Source: Rhodoferax aquaticus
GTDB taxonomy: Bacteria; Pseudomonadota; Gammaproteobacteria; Burkholderiales; Burkholderiaceae_C
Length of the DNA: 64,000 nucleotides
NCBI RefSeq assembly: GCF_006974105.1
Contig: NZ_CP036282.1
Location: 868,001-932,000 of the forward strand
Direction of reading: 5' to 3'
The notes under the pieces were generated by a model. The model saw only the letters and a program-made list of their open reading frames with translations, was not told the origin of the DNA and ran no database searches. Made by a program: the position numbers and the translations under genes. Numbering within the stretch: the first letter of the stretch is position 1; the number at the start of each line of letters is the position of its first letter. Of this stretch, positions 1 through 8,983 are shown piece by piece.

Positions 1-34
1 TGCGAGAATCTTCCGAAGCTCAACCCCAATCACC

Positions 35-727
35 ATGTCTGACACGCCCACCACCATTCTTGACGAAAGCACTGCCCAAGCGCTGGACATACCGCAAGAG
101 ATTTCGCCTCCAGCCGTGGGGCGAAAGCGCCCCAAACCAGGTGAGCGACGGGTGCAGATCCTGCAGGCATTGGCGACTATGTTGGAGCACCCGGATGGTG
201 AGCGAATCACCACAGCCTCTTTGGCCGCCAAACTCCAAGTTAGTGAAGCGGCCTTGTATCGCCACTTTGCGAGTAAGGCGCAGATGTTTGAGGGGCTGAT
301 TGACTTCATTGAGCAGTCGGTGTTTACGCTGGTCAATCAAATCGTTCTGCGCGACGCCGGTCAAAGTGAGGGGTCGCACGGTTTGGGTTTGCGGCAGGCG
401 GCCACGATTGTTGCCATGCTGTTGCAGTTCGCCGAAAAAAACCCTGGGATGGCGCGTGTCATGGTCGGCGACGCATTGGTTTTCGAAAACGAACGTCTGC
501 ACGCCCGAATGAACCAATTTTTCGACAAAGTCGAGAGTTCGTTGAAGCAGTGTTTGCGTGCCGAGGCCGTCGACCATGCGGACAACGCACCCAAGGTGGA
601 CGCTGCGTTGCGAGCCTCTGTCCTCGTTTCCTTCTCCATGGGGCGCTTGCAACGCTTCGTTCGTTCAGGCTTTAAGCGTTTGCCGACCGAAAAGTTGGAT
701 GCCTGCCTGCATTTAATGCTCGGGTAA
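35..727 (+). CDS. slmA: Nucleoid occlusion factor SlmA (TetR family)
   Basis: DNA-binding protein that, in characterised SlmA proteins, binds chromosomal sites and blocks FtsZ ring assembly over the nucleoid. The 230-residue product has a ~38-residue low-complexity N-terminus, then a TetR-type helix-turn-helix at about residues 40-85 with the SlmA-like stretch SEAALYRHFASKAQMFEGLI followed by DFIE. It ends in an all-alpha domain with the family-like RFVRSGFK near the C-terminus. No clear Shine-Dalgarno precedes the ATG, and only 34 bases of upstream sequence are visible. The N-terminal extension is longer than in enterobacterial SlmA (~198 residues). A generic TetR regulator is the alternative, but similarity to SlmA runs over the whole length. 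Confidence 0.87.
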   Translation: MSDTPTTILDESTAQALDIPQEISPPAVGRKRPKPGERRVQILQALATMLEHPDGERITTASLAAKLQVSEAALYRHFASKAQMFEGLIDFIEQSVFTLVNQIVLRDAGQSEGSHGLGLRQAATIVAMLLQFAEKNPGMARVMVGDALVFENERLHARMNQFFDKVESSLKQCLRAEAVDHADNAPKVDAALRASVLVSFSMGRLQRFVRSGFKRLPTEKLDACLHLMLG

Positions 728-797
728 ACCCGCTGTGGGCTTAGATGAAAAGCCCTAGAGCCTGAGATTGTTTTTGCGGTGATTGCAGAAATGCTGC

Positions 798-821
798 AAA
801 ATAGCACGATCGTACTATTTT
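798..821. promoter_or_regulatory. Palindromic operator upstream of TetR regulator
   Basis: A 24-bp dyad, symmetric in 22 of 24 positions, is built from AAAATAG half-sites around the perfect core ACGATCGT. It ends 15 bases before the preferred ATG of the TetR gene at 837 and overlaps a weak possible -10 (CAAAAT, 797-802) lying 17 bases after TTGCGG (774-779). Size and placement fit an autoregulatory TetR operator that could also control the beta-oxidation genes downstream. That the adjacent TetR protein binds it is inference. Confidence 0.6.
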
Positions 822-836
822 GTGAGTTCCTGCCTC

Positions 837-1517
837 ATGTCTTCGCACCCTGCAAGCGTCCCCTTAGAGCGCATATCGCCGGTATCGGCTGTGCGCTCCC
901 AATCCGCACGCGCTTCGCTGAAGGGTCAACAAACCAAGGCGGTTATCGTCGAAGCGGCTTTGGGGCTCGCCACGCAAATTGGCCTTGAAGGCCTCAGCAT
1001 TGGCGTTCTGGCCGAAGTCACGCGCATGAGCAAGTCAGGCGTTTTTGCCCACTTTGGCTCCCGCGAAGAGTTGCAAATCTCTGTCATACGTGAGTACTTC
1101 AGCAGGTTTGAGCAAGAAATCTTCTACCCCGCCTTGCACGAGCCACGGGGGCTGCCGCGTGTCAAAGCACTCTTCGGGAACTGGATGAAGCGCGTTGCCG
1201 TAGAGATTCAGTCGGGCTGCATATTCATCAGCGGCGCGGTTGAGTTTGATGACCGCCCAGGCCCTGTCCGTGATGCCCTGGCGACTTCCGTACAGACTTG
1301 GCTCAACGGACTGCACAGAGCGGTCGTGCTTGCCAAGCAATGTGGCCATCTGCGGCCAGATGCCGATGAGCAGCAAATGGCATTTGAGATTCATGGCCTT
1401 ATCTTGGCGCTCCACTATGAGGCCCGGTTTCTCAAGAACCCGGGCTCTATCGAGCGCGCCAACGCAGGCTTTCAAAACATTCTGGTGCGTTATGGCGTGG
1501 ATGCCTCAACCGCCTAA
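837..1517 (+). CDS. TetR-family regulator, probable fatty-acid degradation repressor
   Basis: 226-residue TetR protein: basic N-terminus, helix-turn-helix at about residues 30-75 (GLSIGVLAEVTRMSKSGVFAH) and a TetR_C ligand domain. The frame is open back to 783, but the ATG at 837 is preferred because the upstream extension is Cys/Tyr-rich and would run through the operator dyad at 798-821. It lies 45 bases ahead of an acyl-CoA dehydrogenase that starts a beta-oxidation operon, so it is probably the local acyl-CoA-responsive repressor. That is the role described for FadP-type TetR regulators in Betaproteobacteria; assignment to FadP itself is inference from position. Confidence 0.75.
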   Translation: MSSHPASVPLERISPVSAVRSQSARASLKGQQTKAVIVEAALGLATQIGLEGLSIGVLAEVTRMSKSGVFAHFGSREELQISVIREYFSRFEQEIFYPALHEPRGLPRVKALFGNWMKRVAVEIQSGCIFISGAVEFDDRPGPVRDALATSVQTWLNGLHRAVVLAKQCGHLRPDADEQQMAFEIHGLILALHYEARFLKNPGSIERANAGFQNILVRYGVDASTA

Positions 1518-1562
1518 GCCCAAGCAACCCTTCATTCCCCAGTTTCCTAAGGAGTAAACAGC

Positions 1563-3359
1563 ATGCCTACTTACAACCCACCCTTGCGTGATATGCAGTT
1601 TGTGCTGCATGAAGTGCTCAAAGTCTCTGATGACTTCAAGCAGATTCCTAAGCACGCCGATATCGACGCCGACACCATCAACGCAGTGTTGGAAGAAGGC
1701 GGCAAGTTCGCCGCTGAAGTGGCCTTCCCCCTGAACATCAGCGGCGACGCAGAAGGCTGCAAGATCGACCAAACTACCCACGCGGTCACCACACCCAAGG
1801 GCTTTAAAGAAGCCTACAAGCAATACATCGAAGGTGGCTGGGCTGCACTCGGCTGCGCGCCTGAGTTCGGCGGCCAAGGCTTGCCCTATGTTGTGAATGG
1901 TTCGTTCTACGAAATGCTCAACAGCGCCAACCAAGCCTGGACCATGTACCCCGGCTTGACCCACGGCGCGTATGCTGCCTTGGAAGCTCACGGCACACCT
2001 GAGCAACAGGCGACCTATCTCCCCAAAATGACGACCGGCGAATGGACTGGCTCCATGTGCCTGACCGAGCCGCATTGCGGCACTGACTTGGGCCTGATGC
2101 GCACCAAAGCCGAGCCACAGGCCGACGGCACCTACCGCATCACCGGCAACAAGATTTTCATCAGCGCTGGTGAACACGACATGACAGACAACATCATCCA
2201 TTTGGTGTTGGCACGCTTGCCCGATGCGCCTCCCGGCATCAAAGGCGTGAGTTTGTTCATCGTGCCCAAAGTGTTGGTCAATAAGGACGGAAGCTTGGGC
2301 GAGCGCAATGGCATCTACTGCGGCGGCTTGGAGCACAAAATGGGCATCCACGGCAACGCGACTTGCCAAATGGTGCTGGACAACGCTGTAGGCACCATGG
2401 TGGGCCAGCCCAACAAGGGCATGCAAGGCATGTTCGTGATGATGAATGCCGCACGCTTGGGCGTGGGCAACCAATCTCTGGGCTTGACCGAAGTGGCTTA
2501 CCAAAACGCTTTGGCCTATGCCAAAGACCGCATCCAAATGCGCTCTTTGACGGGCCCTAAAGCCAAAGACAAGCCCGCTGACCCCATCATCGTGCACCCA
2601 GACGTGCGCAAGATGTTGCTCACCGCCAAAGCCTATGCTGAAGGTGGCCGCGCACTGCAAGCCTATTGCTCGATGTTGCTGGAAAAAGAGCACAACCACC
2701 CTGATGAAAAAGTGCGCAACGACTCCGGCGAAATGCTGGCCATGCTCACCCCCATTGCCAAGGCTTTCCTGACCGACAACGGCCACATTGCAACCAACGC
2801 GTGCATGCAAGTATTTGGCGGCCATGGCTTTATCAAAGAGTGGGGTATGGAGCAGTTTGTGCGTGACAACCGCATCAACATGATTTACGAAGGCACCAAC
2901 ACCATTCAGTCATTGGACCTGTTGGGCCGCAAGATCTTGGGTAACAACGGCGCCACACTCAAAAAGTTTGGCAAGTTGGTAGGTGCTTTGGTGGCCGAAG
3001 AAGGCGTGAACGAAAAGATGGCTGAGTTCATCAACCCCATCGCGGTGTTGGGTGAGCAAATGACCAAGTTCACCACCGAGATCGGCTTCAAAGGCTTCCA
3101 AAACCCCGACGAGGTAGGGGCTGCTGCGGTGGACTACTTGCGCGTGGCAGGCCACCTGGTGTTTGGCTATTTCTTTGCACGCATGGCCCAAGTCGCATTG
3201 CGTCAAATTGCAGCAGGCAACACAGACCCCTTCTATGTCGCTAAGCTGCAGACTGCGCGTTTCTACTTTGCCAAGCTTTTCCCTGAAACCGCAACCTTGA
3301 TGCGTACTGCGCGCGCTGGTTCCAAAGTACTGATGGACACCGACGCCGTATTCGCATAA
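1563..3359 (+). CDS. Acyl-CoA dehydrogenase, long (DmdC/FadE-like) type
   Basis: Flavoenzyme that introduces the alpha,beta double bond into acyl-CoA, the first step of beta-oxidation. The 598-residue protein is of the long class with an extra C-terminal helical domain, shared with 3-methylmercaptopropionyl-CoA dehydrogenase and Pseudomonas FadE-type enzymes. The FAD-binding middle segment MCLTEPHCGTDLG is visible, and the presumed catalytic Glu443 sits in IYEGTNTIQSLDLLGRK. A strong AAGGAG lies 9 bases before the ATG. It heads the run DUF2147-fadB-DUF4442-fadA, so straight-chain fatty acyl-CoA is the likely substrate; a sulphur substrate is less likely because no dmd genes are nearby. Confidence 0.88.
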   Translation: MPTYNPPLRDMQFVLHEVLKVSDDFKQIPKHADIDADTINAVLEEGGKFAAEVAFPLNISGDAEGCKIDQTTHAVTTPKGFKEAYKQYIEGGWAALGCAPEFGGQGLPYVVNGSFYEMLNSANQAWTMYPGLTHGAYAALEAHGTPEQQATYLPKMTTGEWTGSMCLTEPHCGTDLGLMRTKAEPQADGTYRITGNKIFISAGEHDMTDNIIHLVLARLPDAPPGIKGVSLFIVPKVLVNKDGSLGERNGIYCGGLEHKMGIHGNATCQMVLDNAVGTMVGQPNKGMQGMFVMMNAARLGVGNQSLGLTEVAYQNALAYAKDRIQMRSLTGPKAKDKPADPIIVHPDVRKMLLTAKAYAEGGRALQAYCSMLLEKEHNHPDEKVRNDSGEMLAMLTPIAKAFLTDNGHIATNACMQVFGGHGFIKEWGMEQFVRDNRINMIYEGTNTIQSLDLLGRKILGNNGATLKKFGKLVGALVAEEGVNEKMAEFINPIAVLGEQMTKFTTEIGFKGFQNPDEVGAAAVDYLRVAGHLVFGYFFARMAQVALRQIAAGNTDPFYVAKLQTARFYFAKLFPETATLMRTARAGSKVLMDTDAVFA

Positions 3360-3404
3360 AGCCCGCTACGTCCTTTTCACACTTTTACAACGAGGAGACT
3401 ACAA

Positions 3405-3839
3405 ATGGTTCGTTCAGCATGGTTTATCGCTTTGGGTATGTGTTCTGTGTCTGCCATGGCGCAGATGACCCCTGTGGGGCTTTGGAAAACGATTGACGAC
3501 AAAGACGGCACCGCCAAGTCTGAAATCCGCATCGTCGAGAACGATGGCGTCATCTCCGGCAAGATTGAAAAGGTGCTCGACCCCAAAGCGCGCCCTGACG
3601 AAAAATGTGTGGAATGCAAGGACGACCGCAAAGACCAACCCATGGTGGGCTTGGAAATCATCCGTGGCCTGAAGAAGGCTGACGGTAAAGACTTGTGGGA
3701 AGGCGGCACCATCGTGGAGCCAAGCTCCGGCAAGACCTACAAGATGACCATGACTCCCATCGAAGGTGGCAAAAAGATCGAAATGCGCGGCTACATCGGG
3801 TTCTTCTACCGAACCCAAGTTTGGATCCGCGTTCAATAA
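3405..3839 (+). CDS. DUF2147 secreted protein
   Basis: 144-residue exported protein. The N-terminal signal peptide is about residues 1-19 (hydrophobic run ending AMA-Q), followed by a DUF2147 domain: PVGLWKTIDDKDGTAKSEI near the start and a central CVECKDD pair of cysteines. A GAGGAG Shine-Dalgarno precedes the ATG. DUF2147 proteins are small periplasmic beta-rich proteins of unknown function that often sit beside beta-oxidation genes. Here the gene lies between the acyl-CoA dehydrogenase and fadB with only 14 bases before fadB, so it is co-transcribed. A role in fatty-acid handling at the envelope is possible but not shown by the sequence. Confidence 0.8.
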   Translation: MVRSAWFIALGMCSVSAMAQMTPVGLWKTIDDKDGTAKSEIRIVENDGVISGKIEKVLDPKARPDEKCVECKDDRKDQPMVGLEIIRGLKKADGKDLWEGGTIVEPSSGKTYKMTMTPIEGGKKIEMRGYIGFFYRTQVWIRVQ

Positions 3840-3853
3840 ATTGAGGAAGAGTT

Positions 3854-6253
3854 ATGTCCCGCTTTCAAGTTCGTAAAGTCGCCGTACTGGGCGCTGGCGT
3901 GATGGGTGCGCAGATTGCAGCGCACCTGGTCAACGTCAAAGTGCCTGTGGTGCTGTTTGATTTGCCCGCCAAAGAAGGTCCTAAAAATGGCATTGTCAGC
4001 AAAGCCATCGACAACCTGAAAAAGCTCAAGCCCGCACCTCTGGGTGTGGTCGAAGACGCTGCCTTGATTGGTCAAGCCAATTACGAAGAGCACCTCGAGC
4101 AACTGCGCGACTGTGACCTCATCATCGAGGCCATAGCCGAGCGCATGGACTGGAAGCTGGACCTCTACACCAAGATTGCCCCCTACATTGGCGCCCACAC
4201 CATCGTGGCGTCCAACACCTCGGGGCTGTCGATCACCAAACTGTCTGAGGCGCTGCCCCAGGACATCAAACCCCGCTTTTGCGGCATCCATTTTTTCAAC
4301 CCACCGCGCTACATGGCCTTGGTGGAGTTGATCAACACCCCCACCACCGAAGGCGCTTACCTTGACGCGCTGGAAGGCTTTGTCACCAGCACCCTGGGCA
4401 AAGGCGTGGTGCGTGCCAAAGACTCTCCCAACTTCATTGCCAACCGCGTGGGCATTGCAGGCATGTTGGCCACCATGAAAGAGGTGGAAAATTTTGGCCT
4501 GTCCTACGACGTGGTGGACGACCTGACTGGCAAAAAGCTAGGCCGCGCCTCCAGCGGTACCTTCCGCACGGCAGACGTGGTGGGCCTGGACACCATGGGC
4601 CATGTGATCAAAACGCTGCAAGACACCTTGAGCTTGGAGACCGATCCTTTCTACGAAAGCTTTGCCACCCCCACCGTGCTCAAAACCCTGCTGGAGATGG
4701 GCAACCTCGGTCAAAAGACCAAGGCGGGCTTCTTCAAAAAGGTGGGCCGTGAGGTGTTGCGCTTTGATGCCGCTAGCAAAGACTATGTCGCCGGTGGCCA
4801 AAAGGCGGACGAGGTCTACGCACGCATGCTCAAAAAGCCTGCTGCCGAGCGCATGAAGCTGCTGCGCAATGCCGAAGGCAAGCAAGGCCAGTTCTTGTGG
4901 GCCATTTTGCGCAACAGCTTCCACTACGCCGCCATCCATTTGGCATCGATTGCGGACAATGCCCGCGATGTGGATTTCTGCATGCGCTGGGGCTTTGGCA
5001 TGAAGCAAGGCCCGTTTGAGCTGTGGCAAGAAGCCGGCTGGCTCGAAGTGGCCAAGATGGTGCAAGAAGACATTGACGCAGGCAAAGCCCTGTGCAAAGC
5101 GCCTTTGCCTGAATGGGTGTTCAAAGGCCCTGTGGCCGACGCCGGTGGTGTGCACACACCTGCCGGTTCGTGGAACCCCAGTACCGGCACCTTTGTGCCA
5201 GTGCGCCAGCTGCCCGTGTACCAACGCCAGCACTTCCCTGAGAGCGTGCTGGGCGCCAAAGCCCCGCAAGCTGAAACTGCGGGCAAAACCCTGTTCGAAG
5301 ACGAATCCATTCGCCTGTGGACCTTGGACGACCAAGTCGTCATCGCCAGCATCAAGACCAAGATGCACGCCATCGGTGGCGGAGTCATTGAAGGCTTGTT
5401 GCAAGCGCAAGCGCTGGCTGAAAAAGACTACCAAGGCTTGGTGATCTGGTCGCCCGATGAGATGTTCTCCGCAGGCGCAGATCTGCAGTCCATGCTGCCC
5501 GCCTTCATGATGGGCGGCGCCAAAGCCATCGACGGTGCCGAAGCCGAGCTGCAAAAAGCCATGCTCAAGCTGCGCTACTCCAATGTGCCGGTCATCTCCG
5601 CCATTCGCGGCTTGGCTTTGGGCGGTGGTTGCGAACTCGCCATTTACTCCAGCCGCCGTGTGGCGGCTATGGAAAGCTATATCGGTCTGGTGGAAGTGGG
5701 CGTTGGCTTGGTTCCCGGGGCTGGCGGGCTCACCTATATTGCGCGGCGTGCTGCAGAAAATATAGCAAGCTCCACAGGCAAAGACTTGGTTCCTTTCTTG
5801 ACCGAAGGCTTTACTGCCGCCGCCATGGCCAAAGTGGGCACCAGCGCGCTGGATTCCCGCAAGCTGGGCTACCTGCTCGACAGCGACATCGTGGTGCCCC
5901 ACAAAGACGAGCTCTTGTTTGTGGCCATCAACGAAGCCAAGTCCATGTACGCCGCAGGCTACCGTGCGCCGCACAAGCGCCAGTTTGCCGTGGCGGGGCG
6001 CAGTGGTATTGCCACCATCAAAGGCTCATTGGTCAATATGCGTGACGGCGGCTTCATCAGCGCCCACGACTTCCACATTGCCAGCTTGATTGCTGAGGTG
6101 GTGTGCGGTGGCAATGTAGACGCGGGCACTTTGGTCACTGAGGAATACCTCATGGCCTTGGAGCGCAAAGCGTTTACCTCGCTCTTGACCCACCCCAAAA
6201 CCCAAGAGCGCATCATGGGCATGATGTCCACCGGCAAACCGGTGCGCAACTGA
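3854..6253 (+). CDS. fadB: 3-Hydroxyacyl-CoA dehydrogenase / enoyl-CoA hydratase
   Basis: Bifunctional beta-oxidation enzyme that hydrates trans-2-enoyl-CoA and oxidises 3-hydroxyacyl-CoA with NAD. In this 799-residue protein the dehydrogenase half comes first: the Rossmann motif GAGVMG is at residues 13-18 and GIHFFNPPRYM follows near 140. The hydratase/crotonase half is C-terminal, with GLALGGGCELA near 585 and an acidic residue at about Glu614 in LVEVGVGLVPGAGG. This is the reverse of the E. coli FadB order and typical of the ~800-residue form in Burkholderiales. It lies 14 bases after the DUF2147 gene and one base before the DUF4442 gene, in the same operon as fadA. Confidence 0.9.
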   Translation: MSRFQVRKVAVLGAGVMGAQIAAHLVNVKVPVVLFDLPAKEGPKNGIVSKAIDNLKKLKPAPLGVVEDAALIGQANYEEHLEQLRDCDLIIEAIAERMDWKLDLYTKIAPYIGAHTIVASNTSGLSITKLSEALPQDIKPRFCGIHFFNPPRYMALVELINTPTTEGAYLDALEGFVTSTLGKGVVRAKDSPNFIANRVGIAGMLATMKEVENFGLSYDVVDDLTGKKLGRASSGTFRTADVVGLDTMGHVIKTLQDTLSLETDPFYESFATPTVLKTLLEMGNLGQKTKAGFFKKVGREVLRFDAASKDYVAGGQKADEVYARMLKKPAAERMKLLRNAEGKQGQFLWAILRNSFHYAAIHLASIADNARDVDFCMRWGFGMKQGPFELWQEAGWLEVAKMVQEDIDAGKALCKAPLPEWVFKGPVADAGGVHTPAGSWNPSTGTFVPVRQLPVYQRQHFPESVLGAKAPQAETAGKTLFEDESIRLWTLDDQVVIASIKTKMHAIGGGVIEGLLQAQALAEKDYQGLVIWSPDEMFSAGADLQSMLPAFMMGGAKAIDGAEAELQKAMLKLRYSNVPVISAIRGLALGGGCELAIYSSRRVAAMESYIGLVEVGVGLVPGAGGLTYIARRAAENIASSTGKDLVPFLTEGFTAAAMAKVGTSALDSRKLGYLLDSDIVVPHKDELLFVAINEAKSMYAAGYRAPHKRQFAVAGRSGIATIKGSLVNMRDGGFISAHDFHIASLIAEVVCGGNVDAGTLVTEEYLMALERKAFTSLLTHPKTQERIMGMMSTGKPVRN

Positions 6254-6254
6254 G

Positions 6255-6803
6255 ATGGTTGCCGTGTCTAGCACTGCGCACACCGCAGGTTCTACGCCCG
6301 AGCAAGCCAAGCCCAACCGCTTGGTGCGCTCGCTGCGCCAGCTTGACCAAGTGCCGCGCTTTGCCCGTGCTTGGGCGCGCAACGTGGTGCTGCGCCGCGC
6401 GGTGCCCTTTACCGGTACCGCAGGCTTGCAGTATGTAGAGATGGCGCCGCACCGCGTTGAGATTGCCATTGCCAACGAGCGCCGCGTGCAAAACCATATC
6501 CATGGCGTGCACGCCGCCGCCATGACGCTGCTGGCTGAAACCGCCACCGGCATGGTGGTGGGCATGAACGTGCGTGACGACTGCCTGCCGCTGGCCAAAG
6601 AGCTCAAGGTGAGCTTCAAAAAACGCACCCAAGGCGCCATGCGCGCCGTGGCGGTGCTGACCGATGCGCAGCGCGCACTCATGCAGCAAACCGACAAGGG
6701 CGAGGTCACCGTGGCGGTGCACGTCAGCGACGAATCCGGCGCGCAGCCGATTGAATGCGAATTTATCTGGGCCTGGATACCGTCCGGCCCACGCAAGAAT
6801 TGA
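6255..6803 (+). CDS. DUF4442 hot-dog-fold protein, putative thioesterase
   Basis: 182-residue protein whose central part (about residues 45-180) matches the DUF4442 hot-dog family, related to PaaI-type acyl-CoA thioesterases. The stretch NHIHGVHAAAMTLLAETATG gives the turn and long helix where these enzymes bind CoA thioesters. The ATG starts one base after the fadB stop, indicating translational coupling. A role in releasing CoA from stalled beta-oxidation intermediates would fit, but no catalytic acid can be assigned with confidence. Confidence 0.75.
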   Translation: MVAVSSTAHTAGSTPEQAKPNRLVRSLRQLDQVPRFARAWARNVVLRRAVPFTGTAGLQYVEMAPHRVEIAIANERRVQNHIHGVHAAAMTLLAETATGMVVGMNVRDDCLPLAKELKVSFKKRTQGAMRAVAVLTDAQRALMQQTDKGEVTVAVHVSDESGAQPIECEFIWAWIPSGPRKN

Positions 6804-6814
6804 AGGAGTCCTCC

Positions 6815-8011
6815 ATGAAACAAGTTCAAGAAGCCTACATCGTTGCGGCCACCCGCACGCCGATTGGCCGTTCCCACCGCGGCTTTTTCCGCAACACCCG
6901 CCCTGACGATTTGTTGGTCACCGCGCTGCGCGCCGCCTTGGCGCAAGTGCCCACGCTAGACCCGCAAACCATTGAAGACCTGATCTGCGGTTGCGCCATC
7001 CCCGAGGGGCAACAAGGCCTGAACATCGCCCGCATTGGCGCCGTGTTGGCGGGCTTGCCCACCAGCGTGGGTGGCATCACCGTGAACCGCTTTTGCGCGT
7101 CGGGCTTGTCGGCTGTGCAAATGGCGGCTGACCGCATCCGTGTGGGTGAGGCCGACGTCATGATCGCCGCCGGTGTGGAAAGCATGAGCATGGTGCCCAT
7201 GATGGGCAACTCGCCATCTCTCTCACCCACCATGTTTGACCATGACGAAAACATCGGCATTGCCTACGGTATGGGCCTGACCGCTGAGAAGGTGGCCAAC
7301 CAGTGGAAGATCAGCCGCGACGCGCAAGACGCCTTTGCCGTGGAGTCCCACAAGCGTGCCTTGGCCGCCCAAGCGCGTGGCGACTTTGCTGCCGAAATCA
7401 CCCCTGTTGAGGTGGTGGACCGCAGCCCCAACCTGGAGACTGGCGAAGTCATTGAAAAGCGCCGCACCGTGAGCTTGGACGAAGGAGCCCGCGCCGATAC
7501 CAGCTTAGAAGGCTTGGCTAAATTGAAGGCCGTGTTCGCTGCCCGTGGTTCGGTCACCGCAGGCAACAGCTCGCAAACGTCAGACGGCGCTGGCGCCCTG
7601 ATTTTGGCCAGCGAAAAAGCGGTCAAGCAACATGGCTTGAAGCCACTGGCCCGCTTTGTGAGCTTTGCCTCCAAAGGCGTGCCTCCTCACATCATGGGCA
7701 TCGGCCCGATTGAAGCCATTCCAGCTGCCTTGCGCTACGCCGGGTTGACCCAAGACGCGATTGACTGGATTGAGCTCAACGAAGCCTTTGCTGCCCAGTC
7801 GCTGGCCGTGGTCAACACCCTGGGGCTGGACCCCGCCAAGGTCAACCCCATGGGCGGCGCCATTGCGCTGGGCCACCCACTGGGCGCTACCGGTGCTATT
7901 CGCTCCGCCACGGCGATTCACGCCTTGCACCGCCACAACCTGAAATACAGCATGGTCTCCATGTGCGTAGGCATGGGCCAAGGGGCTGCCGGTATCTTTG
8001 AGCGGGTCTAA
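6815..8011 (+). CDS. fadA: Acetyl-CoA C-acyltransferase (3-ketoacyl-CoA thiolase)
   Basis: Thiolase that cleaves 3-ketoacyl-CoA with CoA, the last step of beta-oxidation. Length is 398 residues, normal for the family. The expected catalytic residues are visible: nucleophile Cys94 in NRFCASGLSA, His354 in GHPLGATG and Cys384 in MCVGMGQG. The start is the ATG after AAGGAGTCCTCC; an in-frame ATG 60 bases upstream lies within the previous gene and is rejected. It partners FadB encoded just upstream. Gene order and the hydratase-containing partner favour a degradative FadA over a biosynthetic acetyl-CoA acetyltransferase. Confidence 0.9.
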   Translation: MKQVQEAYIVAATRTPIGRSHRGFFRNTRPDDLLVTALRAALAQVPTLDPQTIEDLICGCAIPEGQQGLNIARIGAVLAGLPTSVGGITVNRFCASGLSAVQMAADRIRVGEADVMIAAGVESMSMVPMMGNSPSLSPTMFDHDENIGIAYGMGLTAEKVANQWKISRDAQDAFAVESHKRALAAQARGDFAAEITPVEVVDRSPNLETGEVIEKRRTVSLDEGARADTSLEGLAKLKAVFAARGSVTAGNSSQTSDGAGALILASEKAVKQHGLKPLARFVSFASKGVPPHIMGIGPIEAIPAALRYAGLTQDAIDWIELNEAFAAQSLAVVNTLGLDPAKVNPMGGAIALGHPLGATGAIRSATAIHALHRHNLKYSMVSMCVGMGQGAAGIFERV

Positions 8012-8026
8012 GCCGCTCACAGCAAG

Positions 8027-8049
8027 GGCCACCTGCGGGTGGCCTTTTT
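8027..8049 (+). terminator. Rho-independent terminator after fadA
   Basis: A 7-bp GC-rich stem GGCCACC/GGTGGCC with a 4-base loop is followed directly by five T residues, 15 bases after the fadA stop. It closes the beta-oxidation operon. Confidence 0.8.
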
Positions 8050-8107
8050 GTTGCCAGCGTCAGTGGAGCAAGGGGCAAGCGCCCAAGTCACGATAACGGA
8101 GTGCGCA

Positions 8108-8983
8108 GTGGAAACTTTGCAACTGGAAAGCGACAAGGGCGTGCACATTGCCCTGCGGGTGTTTGCACCCACAGGGCCTGCCCATGGCAATGTGGTGGTG
8201 GCCAGCGCCATGGGCGTGCGCCAAGATTTTTATACGCCGTTTGCCCAATGGCTGGCTAGCCAAGGCTGGCGCGTCACCACCTTTGACTATCGAGGCATGG
8301 GCGACTCCAAACCCAACACGCCGCATGGCGGCCTCCAAGGCTTTGACGCTGATCTCAACGACTGGGCGCGCGACTACGCCCATGTGGTGGACCACGCCCA
8401 CGCGGCCATGCCCGCAGCACCGCTCTACCTTTTGGGCCACAGCCTGGGCGCGCAGCTGCCGGGCCTCTTGCCCAACGCCCACAAGGTCAGCGGCCTGATC
8501 AACATAGCCGCCGGTAGCGGCTACTGGCGCGACAACGCGCCGCAACTCAAGCGCGGCGTCTTGCCGTTTTGGTACCTCATAGTGCCGCTGGCTACGCGCC
8601 TGTGTGGCTACTTTCCGGGCAAGCGTTTGGGCATCATCGGCAATGTGCCGGCAGGCGTCATGCTGCAGTGGCGCAAGTGGTGCTTGAACCCCGAATACAG
8701 CGTAGGCGCAGAGGGCGAGGCTGTGCGCCGCAGCTATGCACAAGTCCGCTTTCCCATGGTCGCACTGGCCATGGCCGACGACGAGATGCTGACGCTGCGC
8801 TCGGTACAAAGCTTGTTGGCGCTGTACAGCAATGCCCCGCATGTGTTGCGCAGCGTGGAGCCTGCTGAGGTCAACCTGCGCCGCATCGGCCACTTTGGCA
8901 TGTTTAAAGAAGAGCAGTTGGGCCGCATGTGGCCGCAACTGCAGCAGTATTTGCAGCAGTTTTCAGAAGGAGCTTTTGCGTGA
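8108..8983 (+). CDS. Alpha/beta hydrolase (COG4757-like)
   Basis: 291-residue alpha/beta-fold hydrolase. The nucleophile elbow GHSLGA is at about residue 115, a DYRGMGDSKP oxyanion-side loop precedes it, and a late RIGHFGMF supplies the probable catalytic His. I chose the GTG at 8108, preceded by ACGGAGT; the frame is open to 8039, but that ATG lies inside the terminator hairpin. The stop overlaps the GTG of the next gene by 4 bases, so the two are coupled. The substrate is unknown; an ester or thioester from lipid catabolism is a guess based on neighbours only. Confidence 0.75.
   Translation: METLQLESDKGVHIALRVFAPTGPAHGNVVVASAMGVRQDFYTPFAQWLASQGWRVTTFDYRGMGDSKPNTPHGGLQGFDADLNDWARDYAHVVDHAHAAMPAAPLYLLGHSLGAQLPGLLPNAHKVSGLINIAAGSGYWRDNAPQLKRGVLPFWYLIVPLATRLCGYFPGKRLGIIGNVPAGVMLQWRKWCLNPEYSVGAEGEAVRRSYAQVRFPMVALAMADDEMLTLRSVQSLLALYSNAPHVLRSVEPAEVNLRRIGHFGMFKEEQLGRMWPQLQQYLQQFSEGAFA

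Noticed and set aside
1506..2825. 439-codon open frame on the minus strand opposite the acyl-CoA dehydrogenase gene
   Set aside because: His/Gly/Val-rich product with no domain, fully antisense to a well-supported gene; a GC-codon-bias shadow.
5740..5775. Repeat-like AATATAGCAAGC inside fadB
   Set aside because: Only a short TATAGCAAGC-like match and it fits normal fadB coding sequence.
4538..5974. 478-codon open frame antisense to fadB
   Set aside because: Same shadow composition, no start signal, no recognisable domain.
8039..8107. Upstream ATG for the alpha/beta hydrolase
   Set aside because: It lies inside the fadA terminator hairpin; GTG 8108 has a ribosome site.
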